A DNA stretch of 62,405 nucleotides. It comes from Planctomycetota bacterium (lineage in GTDB: Bacteria; Planctomycetota; J058). This document shows, in pieces, positions 41,674 to 54,197 of this stretch. The notes below the pieces were generated by a model. That model was given only the letters and a program-made list of their open reading frames with translations. It made no database searches and had not been told where the DNA came from. A program made the translations under genes and the position numbers. The DNA is taken from the NCBI GenBank assembly GCA_019636275.1, contig JAHBXY010000037.1, forward strand, positions 1 through 62,405, written 5' to 3'. The stretch's first letter is position 1, and every line of letters begins with the position of its first letter.

Positions 41674-42186
41674 TCACGTGCCACCTCCCGGCGCCCACAG
41701 GCTCAGGACGACCTTGCCCACCAGGAGCCGCCGCTCGACCGCCCCGAAGGCGCGCGAATCGACCGACTCCGCCCGGTTGTCGCCCAGGACGAAGTAATGC
41801 CCGGCGGGCACCTCGGCCGGGGGCAGGTCCCCCGCGTGGGTGCCGGGCAGGACGTAAGGCTCGGCCAGGTACTGCTCGCCCACGAACAGCCGCCCGCCGT
41901 GGGCGCCCAGGCGCTCCGAGGGCAGGCCGACGACGCGCTTGACCAGCAGGTCGTCGGGGGCGTCGGGGTTGCGCAGGACGACGAGGTCGCCGCGGCCGAG
42001 GTCCGCGGCCAGCTTGTAGACGAGGACCCGCTCGCCCGGGGCCAGCGTCGGGCGCATGGAGGCGCCGCGGACGACGCACACCGAGAAGAGGAGCGACTGG
42101 GTGACCCCGACGCCCGCGGCGAGGGCCGCCGCGGCCACGATCCAGGCCGCGCGCCGCCGCGGGCGCTCCGTCGGGGTCCCTTCCAC
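41674..42186 (-). CDS. lepB: Signal peptidase I
   Basis: 170 aa, short form with one N-terminal membrane anchor (residues ~14-35, AAWIVAAAALAAGVGVTQSLLF). Catalytic Ser43 in RGASMRPTL and general-base Lys83 in LVKRVVGLP; box E HYFVLGDNRAESVDSRAFGAV is complete. It removes signal peptides from exported proteins at the outer face of the inner membrane. GTG 42186 is the apparent start, but without a strong ribosome site. It is divergent to the HNH nuclease gene, with 122 bp between starts. Confidence 0.93.
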   Translation of the reverse strand: MEGTPTERPRRRAAWIVAAAALAAGVGVTQSLLFSVCVVRGASMRPTLAPGERVLVYKLAADLGRGDLVVLRNPDAPDDLLVKRVVGLPSERLGAHGGRLFVGEQYLAEPYVLPGTHAGDLPPAEVPAGHYFVLGDNRAESVDSRAFGAVERRLLVGKVVLSLWAPGGGT

Positions 42187-42308
42187 GATCGGAGCATAGT
42201 CCCGTCCCCGGGGCCGTGCCAGGCCGGACGGGCGCCGGGGCGCCCGGCCGGCGTATCCTCGTGACAGCCGCGGGCGACCCCGGGGTCGGTCGCGGCAGGA
42301 GAGGCCCC

Positions 42309-42896
42309 GTGACCCGCCGCGTGATCGACCGCCCGGTGCTCGTCCTGAACCGCGACTGGCAGCCCGTCGCGGTGTTCGACGTGGCCACCGCCGTGACGAC
42401 GATCGTCCGCGAGATGGGCTGGGCCCTCGACCCCGAGACCTACCAGCTCCACGACTTCGACGGCTGGTGCGCGTCCGCGCCCGCGGGCGCGGCGATCATC
42501 CCCACGCCCAGCCGCGGGGTCCCGGCGCCGGAGATCATCGTGCTCAAGGAGTACGGCGAGCGGCCGGCCCGGCAGGCGTCGTTCTCGCGTCAGGCGCTCT
42601 ACCGCCGCGACGGCTGGCGCTGCCAGTACTGCGGCGGTCGGGCGGGCCCCGACGGCCTGACGATCGACCACGTCATGCCGCGCTCGCGCGGCGGGCCGAC
42701 CTCCTGGGAGAACTGCGTCGCGGCCTGCGGCCCGTGCAACCGGACCAAGGCCGACCGCACCCCCGGCGAGGCCGGCATGCGCCTGCGCACCCGCCCCGCC
42801 CGCCCGCGCTGGACGCCGCTCCTGCGCGTGCCGCGCGGGCAGTTCCGCCCCAGCTGGGCGAGCTTCGTGGGCAAGGGCGCCCTCGATGGCGCCTGA
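42309..42896 (+). CDS. HNH endonuclease
   Basis: 195 aa. The C-terminal half is an HNH nuclease: RRDGWRCQYCG, LTIDHVMPRSRGG, TSWENCVAACGPCNRTK, with the His, Asn and a CxxC/CxxC zinc site. The N-terminal half (PVLVLNRDWQPVAVFDVATAVTTIVREMGWALDPETYQLHDFDGW) is the region commonly preceding HNH in the small housekeeping-like HNH family widespread in actinobacteria, cyanobacteria and planctomycetes. Nothing ties it to a phage or intein. The physiological DNA substrate is not known for this family. GTG 42309 has AGGAGAGG upstream; TATCCT at 42256 could be a -10 box. A strong terminator follows. Confidence 0.9.
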   Translation: MTRRVIDRPVLVLNRDWQPVAVFDVATAVTTIVREMGWALDPETYQLHDFDGWCASAPAGAAIIPTPSRGVPAPEIIVLKEYGERPARQASFSRQALYRRDGWRCQYCGGRAGPDGLTIDHVMPRSRGGPTSWENCVAACGPCNRTKADRTPGEAGMRLRTRPARPRWTPLLRVPRGQFRPSWASFVGKGALDGA

Positions 42897-42901
42897 CGCC
42901 C

Positions 42902-42958
42902 CGCGAGCGAGGGGCCGGAGGACGGCGGCGACGCCGTCCTCCGGCCCCCGCGCTCGCG
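42902..42958 (+). terminator. Extended hairpin terminator after the HNH gene
   Basis: A perfect 16-bp inner stem (42911-42926 with 42933-42948, 6-base loop) is extended by an 8-bp outer stem (42902-42909 with 42951-42958). It begins 5 bp after the HNH stop. No T tract, as is usual in such GC-rich genomes. Confidence 0.75.
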
Positions 42959-42971
42959 TCGGCCGGGACCT

Positions 42972-43517
42972 GTTTCACCACAGAGGAGCAGAGGCAGCAG
43001 AGCCCTCAGCGTCAGGCTGGTTCCCGACGGTCACGGCCTCAGCGGCTTGCTGTCGGTCGATCGCCTGCCCCGCATGCCTGCCCCTGCCTCCCCCGCCCCC
43101 TGTGTGAGGAGAGGACGGGCAAGAACCTCGAGTCCTGCGACTCACAGCGGCCGTCGCTCGTGTCGACGTCCACGTCATGGAGCGGGACCGTTGCTCCGAT
43201 CCGCAGTGAGGCACCTGTCGCCCTCGCACCGGCCGCTTCGCGGCCTTCGCTCGGGGACGCGCGCCACCGCTCGATCTGCTCGCTTCGCTCTCGGATCAAG
43301 CGGTGAGCGCGGTCACAGGACCGCGTCACCAACCCCAGCGCGTCGGCCCTGGGCGCCGCCATCGGCAGGGGAGTGCCCCGCCCACCCGGGACCTCGCGAC
43401 GCCCCGTCGGGCTTGTCGATCAGCGGGCCCAAGGGGCCCGCTGATCGAGCCCCCTCGCCGAGCCACTCCCGTCGACACGAGGAGCCCTCTGCTCCCTCTG
43501 CTCCTCTGTTGTGAACC
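42972..43517. repeat. Family A paired inverted repeat element 4 (in the 42897-43518 gap)
   Basis: Left repeat 42972-43006 (variant with CACCACAGAGG) and right repeat 43484-43517 are inverted copies. ~475 bp of non-coding DNA lie between, including a strong hairpin at 43416-43448. The right end stops one base from the gdhA stop codon. The element lies between convergent HNH and gdhA genes. Confidence 0.85.
43416..43448 (-). terminator. Perfect 15-bp hairpin downstream of gdhA
   Basis: 43416-43430 pairs perfectly with 43434-43448 around a 3-base loop (arms TCGATCAGCGGGCCC and its complement). On the minus strand it is ~70 bp after the gdhA stop, so it can terminate that transcript. It lies inside family A element 4. 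Confidence 0.6.
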
Positions 43518-43518
43518 A

Positions 43519-44742
<1,224 letters not shown>

Positions 44743-44874
44743 GGGCCCCTCCTCTCAAGGGTGGTGCGCGCCGCGGCCCTGCCCGCGTCCGCGGCGGCGC
44801 CCCATGTTCCACGACGGGGCCCGGTTGAACCACCCCGGGTCGACGCGCGCGGGGCGCGCCGCTAGCGTGAGCGC

Positions 44875-45921
44875 ATGCACCTCGCGGCCGTCGCGCGCGC
44901 CCTCCCGCCGCACCGTTACCCGCAGGGGGAGATCACGGCCGCGCTCGCGCGCGTCCTCGGCGGCGACGCGGCGGCGCGCGCCCTGGTGGCCCGGCTCCAC
45001 CGCACGAGCCAGGTCGAGGCGCGCCACCTGGCGCTCCCGCTCGATGCCTACGCGGACCTGGCCGGCTTCGGCGCGGCGAACGACGCGTTCATCCGCGTGG
45101 GCACCGACCTCGCCGCCGAGGCGCTGACGCGCGCGCTCGACGCGGCGGGCCTCCGGCCGCGCGACCTCGACGTGATCCTCACGGCGACCGTCACGGGCGT
45201 GGCCACGCCGAGCCTCGACGCGCGCCTGGTGAACCGCCTGGGCCTCCGGCCGGACGTCCGGCGCGTGCCGCTGTTCGGCCTGGGCTGCGTCGCCGGGGCC
45301 GCCGGGCTGGCGCGGCTCCACGACCACCTGCGCGGCTGGCCCGACCACGTGGGCGCGCTCGTGTCGGTGGAGCTCTGCTCGCTCACCTTCCAGCGCGGCG
45401 ACGCGTCGGGCCAGCACCTCGTGGCCACGAGCCTCTTCGGCGACGGCGCGGCGGCCGTCGTCGCGACGGGCGCTCCGCGCCCGGGCGCCCCGCGCGTCGT
45501 GGCCACGCGCAGCCGCTTCTACCCCGACACCGAGCGCGCCATGGGCTGGGACGTCACGTCCGACGGCTTCCGCGTCGTCCTCGCCCAGGACGTCCCGGCG
45601 CTCGTGCGCGAGCGGCTGGGCGAGGACGTGCGCGGCTTCCTCGGCGACCACGGCCTGACGCCGGCCGACATCTCCGCGTGGGTGTGCCACCCCGGCGGGC
45701 CGAAGGTGCTCGAGGCCGCGCAGGCGGCGCTGGGCGTGGGCGAGGACGCCCTGGCGCTGTCGTGGCGCTCGCTGCGCGCGCTGGGCAACCTGTCGAGCGC
45801 GTCGGTCCTGCTCGTGCTCGAGGACACCCTGCGCGAGCGCCCGCCGCCGCCGGGCGCGCGCGGCCTGCTCCTGGCCATGGGCCCGGGCTTCTGCGCCGAG
45901 CTCGTGCTCCTGGCCTGGTGA
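44875..45921 (+). CDS. Type III polyketide synthase (alkylresorcinol/alkylpyrone type)
   Basis: 348 aa. Chalcone/stilbene-synthase fold with the full triad: Cys138 in LFGLGCVAGAAGL, His272 in CHPGGPKVLE and Asn305 in GNLSSAS. Family landmarks SLDARLVNRLGLRPDVRRVP and LFGDGAAAVV are present. The enzyme extends an acyl-CoA starter with malonyl-CoA and cyclises it. The CAGA-like GCVAG site and the two tailoring genes that follow are those of srsA/bpsA synthases, which use long fatty starters to make phenolic lipids. The product chain length cannot be predicted. Its TGA overlaps the ATG of the methyltransferase (TGATG). A possible -10 TAGCGT lies ~10 bp before ATG. Confidence 0.93.
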   Translation: MHLAAVARALPPHRYPQGEITAALARVLGGDAAARALVARLHRTSQVEARHLALPLDAYADLAGFGAANDAFIRVGTDLAAEALTRALDAAGLRPRDLDVILTATVTGVATPSLDARLVNRLGLRPDVRRVPLFGLGCVAGAAGLARLHDHLRGWPDHVGALVSVELCSLTFQRGDASGQHLVATSLFGDGAAAVVATGAPRPGAPRVVATRSRFYPDTERAMGWDVTSDGFRVVLAQDVPALVRERLGEDVRGFLGDHGLTPADISAWVCHPGGPKVLEAAQAALGVGEDALALSWRSLRALGNLSSASVLLVLEDTLRERPPPPGARGLLLAMGPGFCAELVLLAW

Positions 45922-46448
45922 TGTCGACGCTCGACGCCTACGCGCTCCTGGTCGGGCTCGTCGCGCTCGAGCGCGTGGTCGAGCTCGTCGTCTCGCGCCG
46001 CCACGAGGCCTGGGCGCGGGCGCGCGGCGCGCGCGAGGCGGGGCGCGGCCACTACCCGGTCATGGTGGCCCTGCACACGGGCCTGCTCGTGGGCTGCCTC
46101 GTCGAGCCGAGGGCGCTCGACCGGCCGTGGCTGCCGGCCCTCGGGGCGGCCGCCCTGGCGCTCGTCGCGGCCGCGCAGGCCCTGCGCTGGTGGTGCGTGG
46201 CCACGCTCGGCCGGCGCTGGACGACGCGTGTCCTCGTGCACCCGGGCCTGCCGCGCATCACGGGCGGCCCCTACCGCTGGCTGCGCCACCCCAACTACGT
46301 GGCCGTCGTCGTCGAGGGCCTGGCCCTGCCCCTCGTCCACTCGGCCTGGCTCACGGCCGCGGCGTTCACCGCCCTGAACGCCGCCCTGCTCGCCGTCCGG
46401 ATCAGGTGCGAGGACCGCGCCCTGGCCGCGGCGGAGGCCGGGCCGTGA
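45921..46448 (+). CDS. Isoprenylcysteine carboxyl methyltransferase-family membrane methyltransferase (SrsB/BpsB-like)
   Basis: 175 aa, about four or five membrane helices (LDAYALLVGLVALERVVELVV, YPVMVALHTGLLVGCLV, LGAAALALVAAAQALRWW, LTAAAFTALNAALLAV). ICMT-family core: LGRRWTTRVLVHPGLPRITGGPYRWLRHPNYVAVVVEGLALPL, with the RHPNY SAM-site motif. In srs and bps operons the equivalent protein O-methylates the alkylpyrone or alkylresorcinol made by the type III PKS at the membrane. ATG 45921 overlaps the PKS stop by one base, and its TGA overlaps the next gene's GTG, so all three are translationally coupled. Confidence 0.9.
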   Translation: MSTLDAYALLVGLVALERVVELVVSRRHEAWARARGAREAGRGHYPVMVALHTGLLVGCLVEPRALDRPWLPALGAAALALVAAAQALRWWCVATLGRRWTTRVLVHPGLPRITGGPYRWLRHPNYVAVVVEGLALPLVHSAWLTAAAFTALNAALLAVRIRCEDRALAAAEAGP

Positions 46449-47456
46449 TCGACGTGCTCGTGGCCGGCGGCGGCCCGGTGGGCCTCGGCGCGGCGATCCT
46501 GGCCGCCCAGGCCGGGCTCTCGGTGACCGTCGTCGAGCCGCGCGCCGCGCCGATCGACAAGGCCTGCGGCGAGGGCCTCATGCCCGGGGCGGTGGCCGCG
46601 CTCGCCGCCATGGGCGTGCGCCCGCCCGGCGCGCGCTTCGCGGGGATCCGCTACGTCGACGGCGACGCCGCGGCCGAGGGCCGCTTCCGCGCCGGCCCGG
46701 GCCCTCGGCGTGCGCCGCACGGCGCTGCACGCGGCGCTGTCGACGCGCGCGCTCGGCGTCGCGCGCGTCGAGGGGCGCGTCGACGACGTGCGCCAGGACG
46801 ACGACGGCGTCGCCGCGGCCGGCCTGCGCGCCCGCTGGCTGATCGCCGCCGACGGGCTGCACTCGCCCGTGCGCCGCCGGCTGGGGCTCGACCTCCCGCC
46901 GCGCCGCCCGGCGCGCTACGGCGTGCGCCGCCACTTCGCCGTCGCCCCCTGGACCGACCTCGTCGAGGTGCACTGGGCGCCCGACGCCGAGGCCTACGTC
47001 ACGCCGGTCGCGCCTGACGCCGTCGGCGTGGCCCTGCTCTTCGCGCGCCCGGCGCCGGGGGGCTTCGAGCCGCTCCTGGCCCGCTTCCCGCGCCTCGCCG
47101 AGCGGCTGGGCGCGCCGGCCACGCCGCCGCTCGGCGCCGGGCCGTTCGAGCAGCGCGTGCGCCGTCGCGTCGCCGGCCGCGTGCTCCTCGTCGGCGACGC
47201 CGCCGGCTACCTCGACCCGCTCACGGGCGAGGGCGTGCGCCTGGGGCTCGCCCAGGCCCGCGCCCTCGTGCGCTGCCTCGTCGCCGGCCGGCCGCTGGCC
47301 TACGAGCACGCCTGGCGGCGGCTCGCCCGCCGCTACTGGCTGCTCACCGACGGCCTCCTCCGCCTGCGCCGCTCGCCCCTGCGCCGGGCGCTCGTGCCGA
47401 CGCTGCGCGCGTGCCCCTGGCTGTTCGACCTGGCGCTCGACCAGCTCGCGCGGTGA
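46445..47456 (+). CDS. FAD-dependent oxidoreductase/hydroxylase (SrsC-like), apparent frameshift near 46,697
   Basis: About 337 codons in two frames. N-terminus MIDVLVAGGGPVGLGAAILAAQAGLSVTVVE is the FAD dinucleotide site, and CGEGLMPGAVAAL is the geranylgeranyl-reductase/UbiH-like motif. The second frame resumes with RALGVRRTALHAALSTRALG, then LIAADGLHSPVRRRLG and GRVLLVGDAAGYLDPLTGEGVRLGL. Both halves are conserved and adjoin exactly, so one indel in the GGCCCGGGCC tract at 46,692-46,702 explains the break (length 3n+1). In srsABC the third gene hydroxylates the resorcinol ring toward a quinone. GGAGG precedes GTG 46445. Confidence 0.85.
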
Positions 47457-47469
47457 ATGCGAGGCAGAG

Positions 47470-47503
47470 GATCACAACAGAGGAGCAGAGGGAGCAGAGG
47501 GCG
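47470..47503. repeat. Family A repeat, single copy 5
   Basis: One 34-bp repeat, matching the left repeats of elements 2 and 3 over about 32 bases. It begins 14 bp after the flavoprotein stop and lies between convergent genes (next stop at 47523). No inverted partner was found. Confidence 0.8.
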
Positions 47504-47522
47504 TGTGGTGGCTCGCCCGCCT

Positions 47523-47855
47523 CTACACGCCGCCGGTGAGCGCCTCGTCGATCGTCGCGTACCACTGGTAGTAGGCCGGGATCCCCAGCCGCCGGGCCAC
47601 CGCGTAGCCGGCCTTGCCCAGGGCCACGCGCAGGTTCACGTCGGGCTGCTCGGGCCCGGCGACCTTCATCCAGCGCGGCGCGTCGGCCACGCCCTCGAGG
47701 TCGAGGATGACGACCTTCACGCGCGAGCCGTGCTCGCCCTCGCGCCGCCCCTGCTGGACCTGGTCGTGGACCACGTCCTCGAGGTCGTCGGGGTCGTCGC
47801 CCGGCTCGGGCGTGAGGACGACGGCGGACAGGTCCAGGCGAAGCGAGACCTTCAT
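47523..47855 (-). CDS. Small protein of unknown function
   Basis: 110 aa, not recognised. It alternates short strands and helices: MKVSLRLDLSAVVLTPE, then VHDQVQQGRREGEHGSRVKVVILDLEG, then NLRVALGKAGYAVARRLGIPAYYQWYATIDEAL. The sequence has the feel of a small alpha/beta protein; no signal, no Cys and no catalytic motif. ATG 47855 follows GAGGATGGG, and an open stretch upstream is not needed. It is divergent from the DUF817 gene and convergent with the PKS operon. The codon pattern is that of the neighbours, so it is likely real. Confidence 0.75.
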   Translation of the reverse strand: MKVSLRLDLSAVVLTPEPGDDPDDLEDVVHDQVQQGRREGEHGSRVKVVILDLEGVADAPRWMKVAGPEQPDVNLRVALGKAGYAVARRLGIPAYYQWYATIDEALTGGV

Positions 47856-47950
47856 GGACCCATCCTCGCACGCCGTCACGCCCGCGGGGACCGCCTCGAC
47901 TCGCCGCGGGGGCGGACGCTACCGTGTCGCGCCGGAGGAGACCCTGCGCC

Positions 47951-48846
47951 GTGAGCGCCCCCGCCGCGCTGCCGTCGTCCCTGGCGCACGACCCGCGCCG
48001 CCCCGCCTGGGCGCGGTTCGTGGCGGAGGTGGGCGCGTTCGGCTGGAAGGAGGCCCGCTCCTGCGCCTTCGCCGGCTTCATCCTCGCGGCGCTGGCGCTC
48101 ACCCGACACGTCGAGGTCCCCGGCCTGCCGCGGTACGACCTGCTGCTCCTCCTCTGCGTGGGCTTCCAGCTCGCGATGGTGCTCTCGGGCAGCGAGACGC
48201 CGACCGAGGTCGCGGCCGTGTGCCTGTTCCACGCCCTCGGGCTCGGCCTCGAGCTGTGGAAGGTCCACCACGGCTCCTGGTCCTACCCGGACGAGGCCTG
48301 GTCGAAGGTCGGGGGCGTCCCGCTCTACAGCGGCTTCATGTATGCCAGCGTCGGGAGCTACGTCTGTCAGGCGTGGCGCCGCCTCGAGCTGCGCTTCCAC
48401 GGCTGGCCGCCCACCTGGCTGGCGCTCCTCCTGTGCGCCGGGGCCTACGGCAACTTCTTCACCAACAGCCGGCTTCCAGATGCGCGAGGGCCGCTCTTCC
48501 TGCTCGTGGCGCTCGTGTTCGCGCGCAGCCAGGTGACCTTCGTGCCCAACGGGCCGCGCCGACGCATGCCCGTGCTCCTGTCCTTCGCGCTCATCGGGCT
48601 GTTCATCTGGCTGGCCGAGAACATGGCCACGCTCCTGGAGGCCTGGCGTTACCCCCATCAGGCGAGCGGCTGGCGGCCGGTCCACCTGCAGAAGATCACG
48701 AGCTGGTGGCTCCTGGTCGTCGTGTCGATCGTCGTCGTGGCGGAGCTGCGTCGCCGAGCGACCGGCGGGCAGGAGGTCGTCACGCCTTGCCAGCCTCGCC
48801 CCCCCGTTCTACGCTCCTCGCCCCACCCGCCCGGGAGCCCCACCCC

Positions 48847-48850
<4 letters not shown>
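47951..48850 (+). CDS. DUF817 family integral membrane protein
   Basis: 299 aa. At least seven membrane segments, such as FAGFILAALALTRHV, LLLLLCVGFQLAMVLSG, VAAVCLFHALGLGLELWKVH, WLALLLCAGAYGNFF and VLLSFALIGLFIWLAENMATLLEAW, with the conserved KVHHGSWSYPDE and YSGFMYASVGSYVCQAWR. These are the marks of the DUF817 (YoaT-like) family, whose function is not known. GTG 47951 has GGAGGAG ten bases upstream. The C-terminal ~30 residues (TPCQPRPPVLRSS) read like untranslated spacer, yet the TGA overlaps the ATG of the M16 peptidase (ATGA), so coupling is real. Confidence 0.88.
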
Positions 48851-51501
<2,651 letters not shown>

Positions 51502-51531
51502 CCCACACCGCGGCGGGCGCTGCGCGGCGGA

Positions 51532-51549
51532 CGGGACGCGCGCGTCCCG
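51532..51549 (+). terminator. Small GC palindrome after the M16 gene
   Basis: CGGGACGCGCGCGTCCCG is a perfect 18-base palindrome 30 bp after the M16 stop. With a 4-base loop it forms a 7-bp stem. It may end the DUF817-M16 transcript before the Cys-rich gene, but there is no T tract. Confidence 0.35.
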
Positions 51550-51622
51550 CCCGGCGGCCTCGCCGGCGCCCCTCCCCCACGGCCCGGCGTTCGCGCCGAG
51601 ACCGGCAGGAGGAGGGGTCCCC

Positions 51623-52054
51623 ATGAGCCGAGCCGCCACCATGCTGCGGTCCCATCCGCGGCCCGCGTCGGTCCCGGTCGACGCCGTCGCCGCCTGCATC
51701 GACGCCTGCCTCGACGCCGCGCAGGCCTGCACCGCCTGCGCGGACGCCTGCCTGGCCGAGCCGCAGGTCGCCGCCCTGGTCGAGTGCGTCCAGCGCGCCC
51801 TCGACTGCGCCGACGTCGCCGAGGTCTCGGCGCGGCTGCTCACGCGGCAGGTGGGCGCGGGCCTGGCCGTCGTGCGCAAGCAGCTCGAGGCCTGCGCGGC
51901 GGCGTGCGACGCCTGCGCCGACGTCTGCGAGCGACACGGGCACCTCGCGCACTGCCGCGAGTGCGCCGACGCTTGCCGCACCTGCGAGGAGGCGTGCCTG
52001 CGCGTGCTGCAGGACCCGCCGCCGCCCCGCGGCTACGGCCTCGACGGGATGTGA
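51623..52054 (+). CDS. Cys-rich four-helix-bundle copper-storage-like protein (Csp/DUF326)
   Basis: 143 aa with 16 cysteines placed on helices in CxxxC, CxxC and CxxxC patterns (ACIDACLDAAQACTACADAC, CAAACDACADVC, CRECADACRTCEEAC). This is the copper-storage protein family (Csp1/Csp3), where Cys line the core of a four-helix bundle and bind many Cu(I) ions. There is no Tat or Sec signal, so it is the cytosolic Csp3 type. Residues 101-109 (VCERHGHLAHC) provide the His often present at the bundle mouth. GGAGGAGGGG precedes ATG. No copper ATPase or CueR-type regulator is nearby. Confidence 0.9.
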   Translation: MSRAATMLRSHPRPASVPVDAVAACIDACLDAAQACTACADACLAEPQVAALVECVQRALDCADVAEVSARLLTRQVGAGLAVVRKQLEACAAACDACADVCERHGHLAHCRECADACRTCEEACLRVLQDPPPPRGYGLDGM

Positions 52055-52067
52055 CGCAGGGACGCGG

Positions 52068-54197
52068 TCAGCGCGCCGCGGCCGTCGCGCGCCGGAGCTG
52101 GCGGCGCCGCTCGTCCCAGCGCTGCAGCGTGCGCAGGGCCGGGGCCACGAGGTCGTAGCGGTCGAACGACTCGTCGAACAGCGCCGCGCGCTCGCGGACG
52201 ATGTCGATCCCGGTCGGGTCATCGAGGTTGAGGAGCGCCAGCGCGATGGCGAAGCGCACGCGCGGGTTGCCCCGCGGCAGGCGCTCGCGCAGGAAGCGCA
52301 CGGTCTCCTCGCGCTCGACCCCGCGCTGCGCCAGCGACCCGAGGCCGAACACGATCCGCCGCTGGACCTCGTCCGAGTCCTCGGCGTCGTAGAGGAGCCG
52401 CAGCCGCTGCGGCACGTCGGCGCCGCCCAGGAAGGCCAGCCCCGTGACGGCGCCGGCCCGCGTGTCGTCGTTGGTGTCGAGCAGCCCCTGGAGGAGCAGC
52501 CCGCGCGAGCGGTCGTCGGGGGCCTGGCGGCCGAGCAGCGGCAGGACCTCGCCCGGCGTGGCAGCCCCGCGGTCGAGCAGCTCGAGCAGGAACGCCTTCA
52601 CGGCCGGGCCCTGGAAGGGGACGAGGAAGTGCAGGGCGAACGGCACGTCGTCGTCGCCGAGCGCCTTCAGCTCGCGCAGGACGACGCCCTCGTGCGCGCG
52701 GTCGCCGAGGCGCGCCAGCCCGCTGGCGGCCTGCAGGCGCACGACGCGGTCGTCGTCGCCGACCAGGGCGCGGATGTCGTCGCGCGCGCCGGCCTCGTCC
52801 ATCTCGGCCAGGCAGTAGGCGGCCCAGCGGCGCGTGGCCGCGTTGGTCGACGAGACCAGCCCGCGCAGGGCGAGCGTGACCTTGCCGTCGAGGGTCAGCG
52901 CCGCGCTCACCGGCCCGCCCGAGGGGACCTTGTCCCACAGGTCGTTCTCGCGCAGGGCGCGCATGTCGCGGATGAGCAGCTCGAGCCCGAACGGGTCGTC
53001 CGAGGTGTAGAGCAGGCTCTTGAGCGGCGTCGGGTCGCTCGTGAACCGCCAGGCGTCCTCCTCGGGGTCGCCCGTCGGCTGCCCCTCGGCCTCCCAGCGC
53101 TCGAGCAGCGAGATCAGGGCCGGGGTCTTGCGCGGCGCGTCCAGGCGGCGCAGCGCCTCGACCAGCGCCGTCTCGGTCGACAGGACGCCGCGCTCGAGCG
53201 CGCCCACGAGGGCCGCGGCCCCGCGCGGGTCGCCGAGCCCGCCCAGGGCCCGGGCGGCCAGGCGAATGTCCTCGGGCGCCGGGCCATCGAGCGCCTCGAC
53301 GAAGAGGTCGAACAGCCCGGCCGGCGGGTCGGTGACCAGCTCCCCGAGCATGGCGCTGCGGTCGCTCGCCGGCGCCTCCTCCCACGCCTGCCGCGTGGCC
53401 TCGACGCTCTGGCGGTCGCGCCGGCGGGCCAGGAGGACGCGCGCCTGGGCGGCCACGTCCGGGTCGTCGCCGCGGGTCAGGGCCAGGAGCGTGTCGGCCG
53501 GCGCGTCGCGGTGGCGGACGACGGTGAGCATGCGCCGCGCGAGCCGACCCACGTCGACGGCCGTCGCCTCGAGCTCCTCGTCGTCGTCGCCGGCCGCCTC
53601 GATGCTGGCCTCGACCGCCCGCTCGAGCGCCGCGGCCGCCGCGTCACGGCGGCCGGCGCGGCGCGAGAGCTCGCCGGCGAGGTAGGCGTAGCGCAGGCGC
53701 AGGGGCGTCGGGAGGTCCTCCTCCTCGAGCGCGCGCGCGAACAGGCCCGCCGCCTCGTCGCGCAGGACCGGCTCGAGGTCGCGCCGGCCCAGGTCGCGCG
53801 CCACGTAGCAGGCCATGAGCGCCAGCTCCGCCAGGGTCGACGCGTCCATGCCGCGGGCCTCGAAGCAGGCGGCCGCCAGGCGGAAGCGCTCGAAGTCGTC
53901 GATCGGCGCCGCCGCGGCCGGGCGCCGCGCGGCCTTGGGGTCGAACTCGAGCACCGACTGCAGCGCGCGCCGCTCGTCGCGCGTCAGCTCCTCGGGGCCC
54001 AGGTAGTTCCACGAGTAGTCGCTGTAGCGGCACCGGGGGCAGGTGGCCACGGCGAAGCGCCGGACCTCCTCGATGCTGCCCAGCTCGCGCAAGTCGGTGT
54101 CGACGCCCGAGATGTAGTAGCTCGAGCCCATCGTCCGGGCCTGGAACACCGTCTCGCACAGCGGGCACGAGAGCTTGACGGTGACGGGGGTTGCCAC
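52068..54197 (-). CDS. DUF2225 protein with C-terminal HEAT-repeat array
   Basis: 709 aa from GTG 54197 (GAGAGG upstream; a TTG five codons earlier is weaker). Residues ~1-240 are a DUF2225 module: zinc ribbon CPLCETVF with CPRCRYSDYSWNY, then a TPR-like helical region LRLRYAYLAGELSRRAGRRDAAAAALERAV. From ~250 to the end at least ten HEAT/PBS-lyase-like repeats follow (LAARALGGLGDPRGAAALVGALERG, VVRLQAASGLARLGDRAHEGVVLRELKALGDDD, RAGAVTGLAFLGGADVPQRLRLLYD). This points to a scaffold that binds other proteins in the cytoplasm; the partner is unknown. It converges with the copper-storage gene, 13 bp apart. Confidence 0.85.
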   Translation of the reverse strand: MATPVTVKLSCPLCETVFQARTMGSSYYISGVDTDLRELGSIEEVRRFAVATCPRCRYSDYSWNYLGPEELTRDERRALQSVLEFDPKAARRPAAAAPIDDFERFRLAAACFEARGMDASTLAELALMACYVARDLGRRDLEPVLRDEAAGLFARALEEEDLPTPLRLRYAYLAGELSRRAGRRDAAAAALERAVEASIEAAGDDDEELEATAVDVGRLARRMLTVVRHRDAPADTLLALTRGDDPDVAAQARVLLARRRDRQSVEATRQAWEEAPASDRSAMLGELVTDPPAGLFDLFVEALDGPAPEDIRLAARALGGLGDPRGAAALVGALERGVLSTETALVEALRRLDAPRKTPALISLLERWEAEGQPTGDPEEDAWRFTSDPTPLKSLLYTSDDPFGLELLIRDMRALRENDLWDKVPSGGPVSAALTLDGKVTLALRGLVSSTNAATRRWAAYCLAEMDEAGARDDIRALVGDDDRVVRLQAASGLARLGDRAHEGVVLRELKALGDDDVPFALHFLVPFQGPAVKAFLLELLDRGAATPGEVLPLLGRQAPDDRSRGLLLQGLLDTNDDTRAGAVTGLAFLGGADVPQRLRLLYDAEDSDEVQRRIVFGLGSLAQRGVEREETVRFLRERLPRGNPRVRFAIALALLNLDDPTGIDIVRERAALFDESFDRYDLVAPALRTLQRWDERRRQLRRATAAAR

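Noticed and set aside
42309..42896. HNH nuclease as part of a mobile or defence element
   Set aside because: It is of the common chromosomal small-HNH type, with no integrase, methyltransferase, phage genes or attachment sites nearby.
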